Assembly (NCBI GenBank): GCA_964569385.1
Contig: CAZMUM010000036.1
Span: forward strand, 1 to 54,356
DNA length: 54,356 nucleotides
Source: JAADHX01 sp964569385
GTDB lineage: Bacteria > Actinomycetota > Acidimicrobiia > Acidimicrobiales > Poriferisodalaceae
Direction: 5' to 3'
Part shown: piece after piece, positions 25,801 through 33,800 of the stretch
How the letters are laid out: each line of letters opens with the position of its first letter
Position numbering within the stretch: position 1 is the stretch's first letter
The notes under the pieces: model-generated
What the model was told of the DNA's origin: nothing
Seen by the model: only the letters and a program-made list of their open reading frames with translations
Database searches by the model: none
Position numbers and translations under genes: made by a program

Positions 25801-28323
25801 GAGGGTTAGCAGTGGGCGTCGACTGGTCGATGTCGCCGCCTGCGCTGCGGTGGTCCATTCGAGCAGATGCCGCTTCGTGACGGTGACACGGATCAGCGAA
25901 CGGACGATGGCATCGCCCGTTACCCACGCTTGGTGGGGCAGAAGCACGAGGAACAGGAACCAGCGGCCAATCTGGTCTGAAAATGTGTTGAAGAAGCCTT
26001 GTGAAGGCCGCGAACGCTCCCGTACTACGCCGGTGGCAACGTCGATGAGGAGGTGGCTGGTGGGTGCCAGGATCGCGAACAGCGTCCAGACGAGCGGGTG
26101 GCCCGGCAACCAGGTCCAGCCCGAGACGATCAGGACAAACAGTGCCGTGGGAAGAAGGCTCCGACGAAGATTGTCGATGATCTTCCAGCGATCGATCCAC
26201 GCGAAACGGTTTGGCAGATCTCCTTGGCGGGTGGCCCGGACGCGCCTGCCAAGCCACGGGAGAAGCTGCCAGTCGCCGCGCACCCAGCGGTGGAGCCTCC
26301 TGACGAACGCAAAATAGGTGGGCGGGTAGTCTTCATAGAGGACGATGTCGGTGGCCAGGGCGACGCGTCCGTGGATTCCCTCCAAGAGGTCATGGCTGAG
26401 GACCGCGTTCTCGGGGACGCGGCCAGCGAGGCTCTTGGAGAACTCCGATAGGTCGTAGATCGCCTTACCAACGTAGATCCCGGTGTCGAAGAGATCCTGA
26501 TAGACGTCGGACACGGCGTGACTGTAGATGTCGATCGCGGTGTCGCCGCAGAAGAGGCGGGTGAACAGAGAACGGTTGCCGCTCTCGGGAGATGTCTCGA
26601 CGCGGGGCTGGATGATCGTGTAGCCGGCGCGAACCTGACCGGAGGCGGGATCGGTCTCGGCGCGGTTGAGCGGGTGAGCCAGGGTGCCGATGAGACGGGC
26701 AGCGGTTCCCGACGGCAGCACGGTATCGGCGTCGAGGGTGAGAACGAAGCGAATCCCCTCGAGGCCGATGGGATCGCCTTCATGGAGCTCGAAGCTCGTT
26801 CCGTCATCCCCGAGGAGTAGGCGGTTGAACTCGTCGAGCTTGCCTCGTTTGCGCTCCCATCCCATCCACTGGCCTTCGACGGGATTGAAGCGCCGTTCCC
26901 GGTGCAGAAGGTGGAAGGGGCCGTTTGGGCCGTTTCGTCGATTGAGGTCGGCGATTCCTCTGACAACCTGGTCGAGCAGGGTAGCGTCCTGTAGGGTGTG
27001 TGGCGCTTGGGATTCAGCGAAGCCGGTGAGCAGCACGAAAGCCAGATTGGGGTCGGGGTTGGACAAGTGGTGTCGCTCAATTTGTGCCAGTAGGTCCCGT
27101 ATGTCGTCGGGGCTGGTGAGCAGGCTCGGGATCGTGACGGCAGTCGCGAACTTGGGTGGGATCTCGTCCTCGAAGGCGAGTTTGGGTAGCACGGTGGGCG
27201 GAAGGATCCGCGATAACGCCCAGTGGAGCACCGCGACTGCGGGCATCGACGCCGAAAGCAGCAGCAGAGCCATGGCGCCAACCCAGACGGCCGGTGTGGC
27301 CCCAAGCTGCGCAATGTAGAGGGCGGGAACAAGGGCGAAACCTGCTGTCAGTGCGATCACTGCCCCCAGATAGGTCCCTGTCGCATGGCGGCGAAGTCCT
27401 CCTTGGGCCCGGCCTCGCCAGTTCGGTCGGTAGCCAAGCGAGCGTTCGAGCCGCTGGCGGCCCTCGGCGACGAGCCAGAAGCCGACATGGGTCGCACGTT
27501 CTGTATCGGTGTCGCCTCTTGCCAGGGCCAACGCCCGTCGGGCGACGTCGTGTTCGTCGTGACCACAACCTCGGGCCAGCTCCTCGACCGCTCTGCGATA
27601 ACGGTCGCGAGTCTGGGTGTCCATTGTGGAGTAGGCCCCTGCGGGATCGTTCCGAAGCTCGACATCGATGGCGCTCGTTGACTCGACGAAGTCGGGCCAG
27701 GAAATCGCACTGAGCGTTGCCAGACCGCGGACACTTCGCGCCACACACTCCGTGTCGTCGAGCCGGAGTTCCGTCTCATCGCCGTCCGGGATCTCGAAGG
27801 GAGCATGTAACTTCGGAGCGAGACGCTGCAGTGACGAGACGAGCGTCTCGAGGCAACCTAAGCGCAGCATCGTTGGGAGTGCCCAAAGCTCGGCGAGCTC
27901 GAACGTCTCCACTTCCTGGTAGGCAGAAACGAAGCGGCTGATCGACTCGACGGTGGGCTGAAGGCTGGTAGCGACCAAGATGCCCCGTGCCACCGCGTAG
28001 GAGCGCGGCGAGCCTGGCCCTTCGCCGATCGCGAGAGCGGGGAGCAGGGAGTAGTAAGCAGCCGGGAGGTGCTCGCGAATTTGCTCGACCGCTCGATCGA
28101 TCACGTAGCGGTTGTCCATCAGCCACTCGGCCGCGCTCATTCCTGTGGACTGCTCCGAGAGTATGAGGCTCGCGTCCTGAAGCCAATCAGGGACCAACGA
28201 GAGCGCCGCGAGGGAAGAAAGTGGGCTGGGCTCTTGATCGGACAGGGCATGCAAGCGGGCGAGGGAACGGCCTGCGACCGCGACACTCGGGGACGGCTCC
28301 CGGGTCGACACCGTTGCGGTCAC
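19813..28323 (-). CDS. ndvB: Cyclic beta-1,2-glucan synthase-like protein (GT84-GH94)
   Basis: This 2836-residue NdvB/ChvB-type protein has N-terminal membrane helices (about 315-380). The GT84 glycosyltransferase core follows (about 400-700), with LTLDADTVLPSG, AVLSHDLLEGIHGR and RRLHRWVRGDWQ. More helices follow (about 720-900), then a glucoamylase-like domain (GHWLPPDNYQEDPNNVIAER; SYMSHHQGMI). Two C-terminal GH94-type regions come last, with GDGDWNDGMNRVG near the end as the phosphorylase/length-control site. Such enzymes build cyclic beta-1,2-glucans, normally for the periplasm of proteobacteria. The start is GTG at 28323, overlapping the USP stop (GTGA), so it is translated with the USP. 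Product and localisation in this organism are unknown. Confidence 0.92.
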   Translation of the reverse strand: MTATVSTREPSPSVAVAGRSLARLHALSDQEPSPLSSLAALSLVPDWLQDASLILSEQSTGMSAAEWLMDNRYVIDRAVEQIREHLPAAYYSLLPALAIGEGPGSPRSYAVARGILVATSLQPTVESISRFVSAYQEVETFELAELWALPTMLRLGCLETLVSSLQRLAPKLHAPFEIPDGDETELRLDDTECVARSVRGLATLSAISWPDFVESTSAIDVELRNDPAGAYSTMDTQTRDRYRRAVEELARGCGHDEHDVARRALALARGDTDTERATHVGFWLVAEGRQRLERSLGYRPNWRGRAQGGLRRHATGTYLGAVIALTAGFALVPALYIAQLGATPAVWVGAMALLLLSASMPAVAVLHWALSRILPPTVLPKLAFEDEIPPKFATAVTIPSLLTSPDDIRDLLAQIERHHLSNPDPNLAFVLLTGFAESQAPHTLQDATLLDQVVRGIADLNRRNGPNGPFHLLHRERRFNPVEGQWMGWERKRGKLDEFNRLLLGDDGTSFELHEGDPIGLEGIRFVLTLDADTVLPSGTAARLIGTLAHPLNRAETDPASGQVRAGYTIIQPRVETSPESGNRSLFTRLFCGDTAIDIYSHAVSDVYQDLFDTGIYVGKAIYDLSEFSKSLAGRVPENAVLSHDLLEGIHGRVALATDIVLYEDYPPTYFAFVRRLHRWVRGDWQLLPWLGRRVRATRQGDLPNRFAWIDRWKIIDNLRRSLLPTALFVLIVSGWTWLPGHPLVWTLFAILAPTSHLLIDVATGVVRERSRPSQGFFNTFSDQIGRWFLFLVLLPHQAWVTGDAIVRSLIRVTVTKRHLLEWTTAAQAATSTSRRPLLTLAWREMAMAPLAALATASILVISRPTALPFAAPLLVLWAASPEIARRISQPTQVVREQPDADDVNFLRGIARRTWFFFESFVGPDGHWLPPDNYQEDPNNVIAERTSPTNIGMLLLSTLAAYDFGYIGVEQLTLRLRNTLRTVDRLEHYRGHLLNWYDIATLEPLEPRYVSTVDSGNLAGALLALEAGLYELGAAPVLPPQRWQGLDDTIALLVDQIAGLVVGDPSQMADIRQRAEAMQQLSVAARNTPEAWARTALAIEVPCHEIGELLADTVAKHRDSVDLSALGDFRLWLTRVHGQVLDMQKEIEFLAPWLTVLDSAPELPHAHAGAPDLAQLCTLVADLLAPTIPLGLVGPRCEEAQAAIADCRMQWSTEQRSGDADLGLVAWLDDLEKAVAAGAANTQQLQRDLSELSTRAEAEALGMDFGLLYDRRVRHFFIGYNLTADQMDANHYDLLASEARLASFVAIAKGDVPVTHWFSLDRPLTKIEGSPCLLSWGGTMFEYLMPPLLMRSQARTLLGVSQRTAVLEQIADGKLRNIPWGISESGFASFDADHNYQYRAFGVQGLGRKRGLDKDLVVAPYATALALPQFPSSAAQNLRRLNDLGMLGNYGFYEAIDFTPSRLPEGRDHTIVSSYMSHHQGMILAALDNLLCEDALVRRFEAHARVQATDLVLQERVPGRFPVEEPRQSLPPGERTRPGPQTTLYPWRPNPGGARPSLHVLGNGRLASRVSEAGSGALSWREHAITRSIPDGTLDDAGLWIYVQDQKTGSVWSVARQPTGGDGANVDVVFHAHMVELHRRQNGIAIRTDIAIGAADDIEIRRITVVNETNRPRSLSFTSYGEVVLAPSRDDARHLAFSKLFVQGTHVPALDALVFTRRPRNPDDQFPVVMHRLVTDSTSVAFAGFDTDRERFLGRNGTTRQPAALEEGLSGTEGATLDPIMALSATVHLAPYATEQLAFVTIAGPTRRSVDETATRYETIASFEWLLSDASVEAAREAGRSGLEAQRLPEFQELLSSLLAPSSGRRASSDQVASNRLGQQDLWGLGISGDDPLLLVLTETGGQGTMLADLFRAHQLWQKRGAAIDLVVLSQSATGYQDETWEQVHRLLDDLDAGEWLGRRAGIHLVRADQISDDQRRLLTVSAGAILDADAARLGDQLVPRESETRPLPRLNPTRAAGEFAATPALVRPRDLMFDNGLGGFSPDGREYVIHLEPGQRTPAPWCNVLANDNFGCLVTETGGGYTWAGNSGEFRLTPWTNDPVLDPAGESLYLRDEETVEVWSPTPGPAGADLACQIRHGAGYTEWRQATRGLQSQVRVFVPTDDPVKIVELRVRNNENRPRRLTATYYARWLLGRTFEDDASHVVVHYDAPTRSLRARNQWNPEFADTVAFLTADREPHGFTADRKEFLGHEGDPGAPAALRRVGLVGNTGAGVDPCGSLQVHLEIGPGEEIRTHFILGAGQDEDHATQLAHRWQEPATVDEASKQLAAHWDSILSAITVQTPEPAMDLLINRWALYQALSSRILARTGFYQSSGAFGFRDQLQDVLALVHSDPSRTRAHILECASRQFEEGDVLHWWHPPLGRGVRTRCSDDLLWLTYVTAHYVEATGDLQILDENIPFLSAPPLGEDEHERYSLFQHGATSASLFEHCRRALETGLTKGPHGLPLIGDGDWNDGMNRVGSNGRGESVWLGWFAGAAASDFATLCDRRGDSDAAAIWRERAQTVFTAVQSEGWDGHWYRRAFDDDGQPWGSTTSDECRIDSIAQSWAVLSNGGNPERSNQALRSAESALIRDRDQLVCLLWPPFDLTARDPGYIKAYPPGIRENGGQYSHAAAWLGWAFAEVGDGDTAARVLRMLNPIEHTQNPEATSRYRLEPYAIAADIGGAEPHIGRGGWSWYTGSAAWTWRLGVEAILGLRRRGDQLQIVPQLPRHWPGFQATVRTAGGVLEVTVDNTRTANQDITEVLVDNVPIEGNLVDLPKNGSTCQVTVRLQNPGTST

Positions 28324-29378
28324 GATTCGGTTGCTTGCGGGCGTCGCACACTGCTGCGCTCTTCTGGTCGCCCCCGCGGGACATCTTCGGTGGGGTCTCG
28401 CACGACGAGGAGTGGCACCGTGGCATGCTCGAGCAGGAAGCTGGCGACGCTCCCATATGGGAGCGTCGCCCGTCCGCTCTGGCCATGTCCGGAGAAGACC
28501 ACCAGATCAACGTGATCTTCGGCGATGTGACGCAGAATCTTGCCGCGGACGTCGCCGTCGATGCTCACGGTCGTTCGTACGCGAACTCCGTCTCCGGCTA
28601 AGCGCCTACTGAGACCCGCCAAGTAGTCCTTAGCGGCGCGAACGTTACGATCGACAAGACGCTGGTCGAGATCGTGCTCCTCGTCATCGAGCCGGTGGCT
28701 ACAGGGGAGTTCGGGCCTCGGAACCACATGGAGCAGATTCAGTTCGGACCTGTTTGTCCGGGCGACCTGTGAGGCCATCGGTACCGCGCTCTCCGCCCGA
28801 GCCGATCCGTCGAGTAGCACGAGAACCCGTTCATAGGAGACCTCGCGGTCCAACGACTCCGAAACCGACCGTGCCGGAACCAGGAGGACCGACCCGGAGA
28901 TACCTTCAAGCAACTTTCGTGCAGTACCGGCCAGGTTCCATGCGGTCGGTCCGCTCGCTCCGTGGCTCGCCAGCACAGTGAGATCAGCGCCATGGCTTGC
29001 CACCCAATCGCGAATCTCCTCCGCCGGGCGCCCTTCGAGGAGTTCGGTTCCAATCGAGCGGACCTCGGCTCCAACGGACAGGTCGACCGTCGTGTAGTCA
29101 GATCGAAGCGCATCGAGGTGCCTTTCGGCCGTCGCCCGCTCAACCTCCCAATCCAGCGGATCGGTCGGCCTTGCCCGCGGGCCATCATGTGCCGGCTCTA
29201 GGGCATGCAAAACCGTAAGTTCGGCTCCGAAAGACCTCGCTATGGCGACCGCGTGGGGCATCACCCCATCTCCAACCGGAGACCGATCCAGACAGACCGC
29301 GAGGTGACGGATCAGCTGTCGGTCCATGTCCTCACCGAGTTGTCGGCTGGGACGGCCCGTGATCACGAATTCGCTCAC
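28320..29378 (-). CDS. Tandem-domain universal stress protein
   Basis: This 352-residue protein has two USP domains. Domain 1 starts RHLAVCLDRSPVGDGVMPHA and ends near VLASHGASGPTAWNLAGTAR. Domain 2 starts YERVLVLLDGSARAESAVPM and ends VVFSGHGQSGRATLPYGSVA. Both carry a GxxG-type phosphate loop. I chose the GTG at 29378 because GGAAGGAG lies 5 bp upstream; an ATG at 29327 (MDRQLIRHL) is the alternative. A DosR-like box lies 70 bp upstream. Its stop overlaps the start of the glucan synthase gene. Tandem USPs of this length occur in mycobacterial DosR regulons (for example the Rv2005c/Rv2623 type). Confidence 0.9.
   Translation of the reverse strand: MSEFVITGRPSRQLGEDMDRQLIRHLAVCLDRSPVGDGVMPHAVAIARSFGAELTVLHALEPAHDGPRARPTDPLDWEVERATAERHLDALRSDYTTVDLSVGAEVRSIGTELLEGRPAEEIRDWVASHGADLTVLASHGASGPTAWNLAGTARKLLEGISGSVLLVPARSVSESLDREVSYERVLVLLDGSARAESAVPMASQVARTNRSELNLLHVVPRPELPCSHRLDDEEHDLDQRLVDRNVRAAKDYLAGLSRRLAGDGVRVRTTVSIDGDVRGKILRHIAEDHVDLVVFSGHGQSGRATLPYGSVASFLLEHATVPLLVVRDPTEDVPRGRPEERSSVRRPQATES
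28443..28470. repeat. Perfect 28-bp palindrome inside the USP gene
   Basis: The arm GGCGACGCTCCCAT is followed at once by its exact complement, with no loop. It lies in the coding part for ATLPYGSVA, about 120 bp before the USP stop and the glucan synthase start. Confidence 0.9.
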
Positions 29379-29417
29379 AACGGCTCCTTCCGTCGGCCCA
29401 AGTAGGCCAGCTACCAA

Positions 29418-29735
29418 TCAGTGTTGACCCCCGCGAGAGGTTCGTGCAGGGCCGAAGGTCCTTGCCCCATCCCCTATCACGGTGCTGATAGTCACTTTGC
29501 CGAAAATCCCATCCGGTGAGGGTTTCGTGCCTCGCCCGTTGGTGTGTCTGTCCAGGAGTATCATCACCGGTCGGTCGAAATGTGGAGACCGACTCTCGAG
29601 ATCACCGGGTTGGCGTAGCCAGCATCCGGTCGATGTCGCCTTGGCGTTGTTCGAGCTGGCTGACGTGGCCAGCGTCATGGAAACGACGAGGCCGAACAAA
29701 AGCAACACTCCCAGGAACTGTCGTGCGGTAGTCAT
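29418..29735 (-). CDS. Small secreted or membrane-anchored protein of unknown function
   Basis: This 105-residue open frame has an N-terminal signal-like helix (MTTARQFLGVLLLFGLVVSM) followed by TLATSASSNNAKATS and a polar tail. The ATG has one of the best ribosome sites in the window (AAGGAGG, 6 bp away), and a DosR-like box lies 67 bp upstream. The downstream part runs through the box of the next gene (29448-29462) and looks less natural, so the true protein may be shorter, with a frameshift after about residue 40. It resembles no family I know. Confidence 0.55.
   Translation of the reverse strand: MTTARQFLGVLLLFGLVVSMTLATSASSNNAKATSTGCWLRQPGDLESRSPHFDRPVMILLDRHTNGRGTKPSPDGIFGKVTISTVIGDGARTFGPARTSRGGQH
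29448..29462 (-). promoter_or_regulatory. DosR-like box for the USP-glucan synthase operon
   Basis: Minus strand reads AGGACCTTCGGCCCT, one mismatch to the consensus, 70 bp from the USP start at 29378. Confidence 0.7.
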
Positions 29736-29801
29736 AGTCGACCTCCTTGTTCGCTAGATACCTCTCCCCCCGATGGTGTGAGTCGATCGCTGGGTCATGT
29801 C

Positions 29802-29816
29802 AGGGCCGAAGGTCCT
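29802..29816 (-). promoter_or_regulatory. DosR-like box for the small signal-like protein
   Basis: Minus strand reads AGGACCTTCGGCCCT, identical to the box at 29448, 67 bp from the ATG at 29735. Confidence 0.7.
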
Positions 29817-29861
29817 CGTCGGTTCGACAATGTGGTTTCGATGGCCCGGAACTGTCATGGG

Positions 29862-30878
29862 TCACGGCTCCGAGTATGAGGCGAGGTTCGTGAGGTAGTT
29901 GGCGCGTTCGAATGCGGCGGGGTCGGGTGATGATTGTTGGCTGAGGCTGGCGCGGGCTTGGGCCACAGATAGGTATTGGCGCTCATTGAACCAGTTGGCT
30001 ACTCCTGACAGCACCGTGGCGACGTGGTCGGGTCCGTGCAGGAGTAGAGCAGATGTCATCATGGCGACGTCTGCTCCGGCAAGGATCATTTTCACGACTG
30101 CGTTCGCGTCGTGGATTCCGGTGGTGGCTGCGAGCGACGCGTCGAGCCGGCCGGCGAGGATGGCCATCCAGCGCAGTACTAGGCGCATCTCTTCGGGGGA
30201 GCTCAAAGCCAGGTTCGGGGTGGTGGTGAGCTCGTCGAGATCGATGTCTGGCTGGTAGAAGCGGTTGAACAGGACGAGACCATCGGCGCCAGCGTCGACC
30301 AGGCGTCGGGCCATGTTGGCAGGGGCGCTGAAATACGGCCCGATCTTCACGGCTAGCGGTATCTCGATGGTGTTTCTGACGGCGGCAACGAGTTGGAGAT
30401 ATTGATCTTCGACGTCCGCGCCGCTGGTGTCGGGGTCGGCGGCAATCAGGTAGATGTTGAGTTCGAGGGCATCGGCGCCGGCTTCCTCGAGAAGGTTGGC
30501 GTAGTGGGTCCAGCCTCCGGTGGAGGTTCCATTGAGGCTGGCGATCACCGGGATACGCAACTGGTTCTTTGCGGCGGTCAAATTTTGGAGGTAGCGGTCT
30601 GGTCCGGTGCTGTAGGTGTCGAGGTCGGGGAAGTAGCCGCCGAACACCTCTCCGTGTTGGTCGGCCCCGAAGTCGAGGCCTTGGTGCAGCGCCATAGCAT
30701 CGTGTTCGATCTGTTCTTCGAACAACGAGGGCAACACGACTGCTGCCGCGCCGGCTTGTTCCAATGCGTGCAGCGTGTCGAGTCGGCCGGTGAGCGGTGA
30801 CGCCGAGGCGACGATCGGATTGGCCAGCTCCAGACCCAGGTAGCGGGTCGAGAGGTCGGTGGGGTTGTTGATGCTCAT
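29862..30878 (-). CDS. Dihydroorotate dehydrogenase-like FMN protein
   Basis: This 338-residue TIM-barrel protein of the class 1 DHOD superfamily begins with STRYLGLELANPIVASASPL. It keeps the phosphate/FMN elements (IPVIASLNGTSTGGW, LAVKIGPYF, GIHDANAVVKMILAGADVAM). The start ATG overlaps the PFOR stop (ATGA), so the pair is co-translated. A DHOD-like gene directly after nifJ is a recurrent pairing, which suggests an electron-transfer or redox role tied to PFOR rather than pyrimidine synthesis. The C-terminal tail (NERQYLSVAQARASLSQQSS) is typical of this subfamily. The substrate is not known. Confidence 0.88.
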   Translation of the reverse strand: MSINNPTDLSTRYLGLELANPIVASASPLTGRLDTLHALEQAGAAAVVLPSLFEEQIEHDAMALHQGLDFGADQHGEVFGGYFPDLDTYSTGPDRYLQNLTAAKNQLRIPVIASLNGTSTGGWTHYANLLEEAGADALELNIYLIAADPDTSGADVEDQYLQLVAAVRNTIEIPLAVKIGPYFSAPANMARRLVDAGADGLVLFNRFYQPDIDLDELTTTPNLALSSPEEMRLVLRWMAILAGRLDASLAATTGIHDANAVVKMILAGADVAMMTSALLLHGPDHVATVLSGVANWFNERQYLSVAQARASLSQQSSPDPAAFERANYLTNLASYSEP

Positions 30879-33800
30879 TCGTCTTCGACCTCTCCGAAGG
30901 TGGCGGTGTGTTCGATTTCGACCATTTGCTCGTAGAGATGCCAGCGGTTGTCGATGTCGTTCTGGGCTGCCGTGAAGAGTTGGTCGGCGACGTCGGGGTT
31001 GGATCGGGCGAGCATGGCGAAGCGGCCTTCGGTCATGGCGAAGTCACGGAACGAGACTTTGGGTTTGCGGCTGTCGAGGTGGAGCGCATGCTCGCCGGCG
31101 GCTTCGCGTCGCGGGTCGTAGCGGTACATGGGCCAGTAGCCGCTCTCGGCTGCCATCTTCTGGTGGCCCATCATGTCGGTCAGGTCATAACCATGGGCGA
31201 TGCAGGGGCTGTAGGCGATGATCAGTGACGGCCCGGGATGGGCTTCGGCCTCGCCGAATGCCTTGATGACCTGGGTCATGTTGGCTCCCATGGCCACCTG
31301 GGCGACGTAGACGTCGCCGTAGGACATGGCGATCATGCCGAGGTCCTTCTTGGCGGTGGTCTTGCCTCCAGAGGAGAACTTGGCGATCGCGGCCCGTGGT
31401 GTGGCTTTGGAGGTCTGTCCGCCGGTGTTGGAGTAGACCTCGGTGTCGAGCACCAAGATGTTGACGTCGCGGCCGGATGCGAGGACGTGGTCGAGTCCGC
31501 CGAAGCCAATATCGTAGGCCCAGCCGTCGCCGCCAACGATCCACACGCCGGTACGAACGAGATAGTCGCTGAGCGACCGGAGCCGGGATACGAGCGCTGC
31601 TGTGTCGGGGTCGGTGACGGCGTCCAGCCGGGATCGCAGCTCCTTGACCCGGTTGCGTTGCTTGGCGATGCCTGCTTCGGTGGACTGGTCGGCCTCGAGA
31701 ATCTCGGCTGCTATGGCGCCGACGCTCGAGGCGAGCTCTTCGAGTAGCCTGCGGGCCTCGGACTCGTGGTGGTCGAGTGCGAGACGCATGCCGAGGCCGA
31801 ACTCGGCGTTGTCCTCGAACAGCGAGTTGGCCCAGGCAGGGCCCCGACCGTCGGTGTTGGTGGCCCATGGGGTAGTGGGCAGGTTCGCGCCGAAGATCGA
31901 GGAGCAACCGGTGGCGTTGGCCACGGTGATGCGATCGCCGAACTGTTGGGTCAGCAACTTCAGATACGGGGTTTCGCCACAGCCGAGGCAGGCGCCCGAG
32001 AACTCGAAGAGCGGCTGAGCCTGCTGCGATCCCTTGATGGTGAGCAGGTCGAGAGTACTGCGGTCGGCTTCGGGCAGCGTCAGGAAGTGGGCGAAGTTGA
32101 GGCGCTCCACATCGAGGTGGTCGTCCTTGGGTTCCATGTTGATCGCCCTGTGTTTCACGACCTCTTTGCTTTTGGCCGGACAGACGGTGACACAGACGCC
32201 GCAGCCGGTGCAGTCATCGGGAGCTACCTGGATGACGAGACGCTGCTCGGCGGTGCTGTTGCGATCTCCGGTCCATTCCTTGTCCCGAAACCCCTCGGGA
32301 TGCTCGGCGAGGTCCTCAGGCGCCAGCACTTTCATACGGATTGCGGCGTGGGGACAAACAAGGGTGCACCGTCCACAGTCGATGCAGATGTCGGCATCCC
32401 AGATCGGGATGTCGGTGGCGAGGCTCCGCTTCTCCCACTGCGCTGTCCCCATTGGGAACGTGCCGTCAACGGGCAACGCACTGACCGGGAGGAGGTCGCC
32501 TTGCCCGGCCAGCATCATCGACGTCACCCGCTGCACGAAGTCGGGAGCCTCGGCCGGCACCGGTCGCTGCACGTGTCGATCGCCGAGTATCTCGCTGGGC
32601 GTCTCGACGCGGACGAGCGCGGCCACCGCCTGGTCGACAGCCGCGAAGTTGTGGTCGAGAACGACCTGGCCGCGCTTGCGGTAGCTCTTTGACATGGCCG
32701 TCTTGATCGCGGTCACGGCCTCGTCAGCCGGAACAATCCCTGTGAGGTGAAAGAAGCAGGACTGCAGGACGGTGTTAATGTGGCCACCCAATCCCGCGTC
32801 GGCCGCGACTCGTCCGCCGTCGACGACCCACAGGGCCAGGTCCTTATCGATGATCTGGTGCTGGACCTCGACTGGCAGGCTGGCCCACACGGTCTCCGGT
32901 CCATGGTGGGTGTTGAGTAGGAATGTGGCGCCTCGCCGCGCGGTCTTCAACACGTCGACGCGGTCTAGGAAACCAGCGTGATGGCACGCGACAAAATCGG
33001 CTTCGCCGATCAGATACGTCGAGCGGATCGGGTCGGGTCCGAACCGGAGATGTGACACGGTCATCGACCCCGATTTCTTGGAGTCATAGACGAAGTAGCC
33101 CTGCGCAAACAGGCTCGTCGACTCGCCGATGATCTTGACCGAGTTCTTGTTCGCTCCCACCGTGCCATCGCTACCGAGCCCATAAAAGACGGCTCGGATT
33201 ACGTCGTCCGGTTCGGCCCATCGGCTCTCGTCCACATCAAGGCTGGTGTGAGTGACATCGTCGACGATCCCGACAGTGAAGTGTGTAAGAGGCCGCGTCG
33301 CGTCGACCTCATCGAGCACAGACAGAGCCATTGCCGGGGTGAACTCCTTCGACGACAGTCCGTAGCGGCCGCCGATCACCCGGGGGAGCGACTCGCGCCG
33401 CTGCTCGAACAACGCAGCCACCACGTCGGCGTACAGAGGCTCGCCAACCGAGCCGGGCTCCTTGGTCCGATCCAGGACGGCGATCGAGCGAACCGAATCG
33501 GGGAGCGCCGCGGCGAACGCGGCGGTGTCGAATGGTCGATAGAGGCGTACTCCGATAACGCCGACCTTGGCGCCGGATGCGACTTCCCGCTCCACTGCCT
33601 CGAGGGCCGCGCCGACTCCGGAGCCCATCATGACGATCACGCGTTCGGCGTCGGGGGCACCCCAATAGTCGAACAGTCGATACGACCGACCAGTCAGGGC
33701 CGCCAGTCGGTCCATCTCGGTCTGTACCGCTCGAGGTGTCGCCAGGTGAAACGAATTGGCGGCCTCGCGGGCCTGGAAGAACACATCGGGGTTCTGTGCG

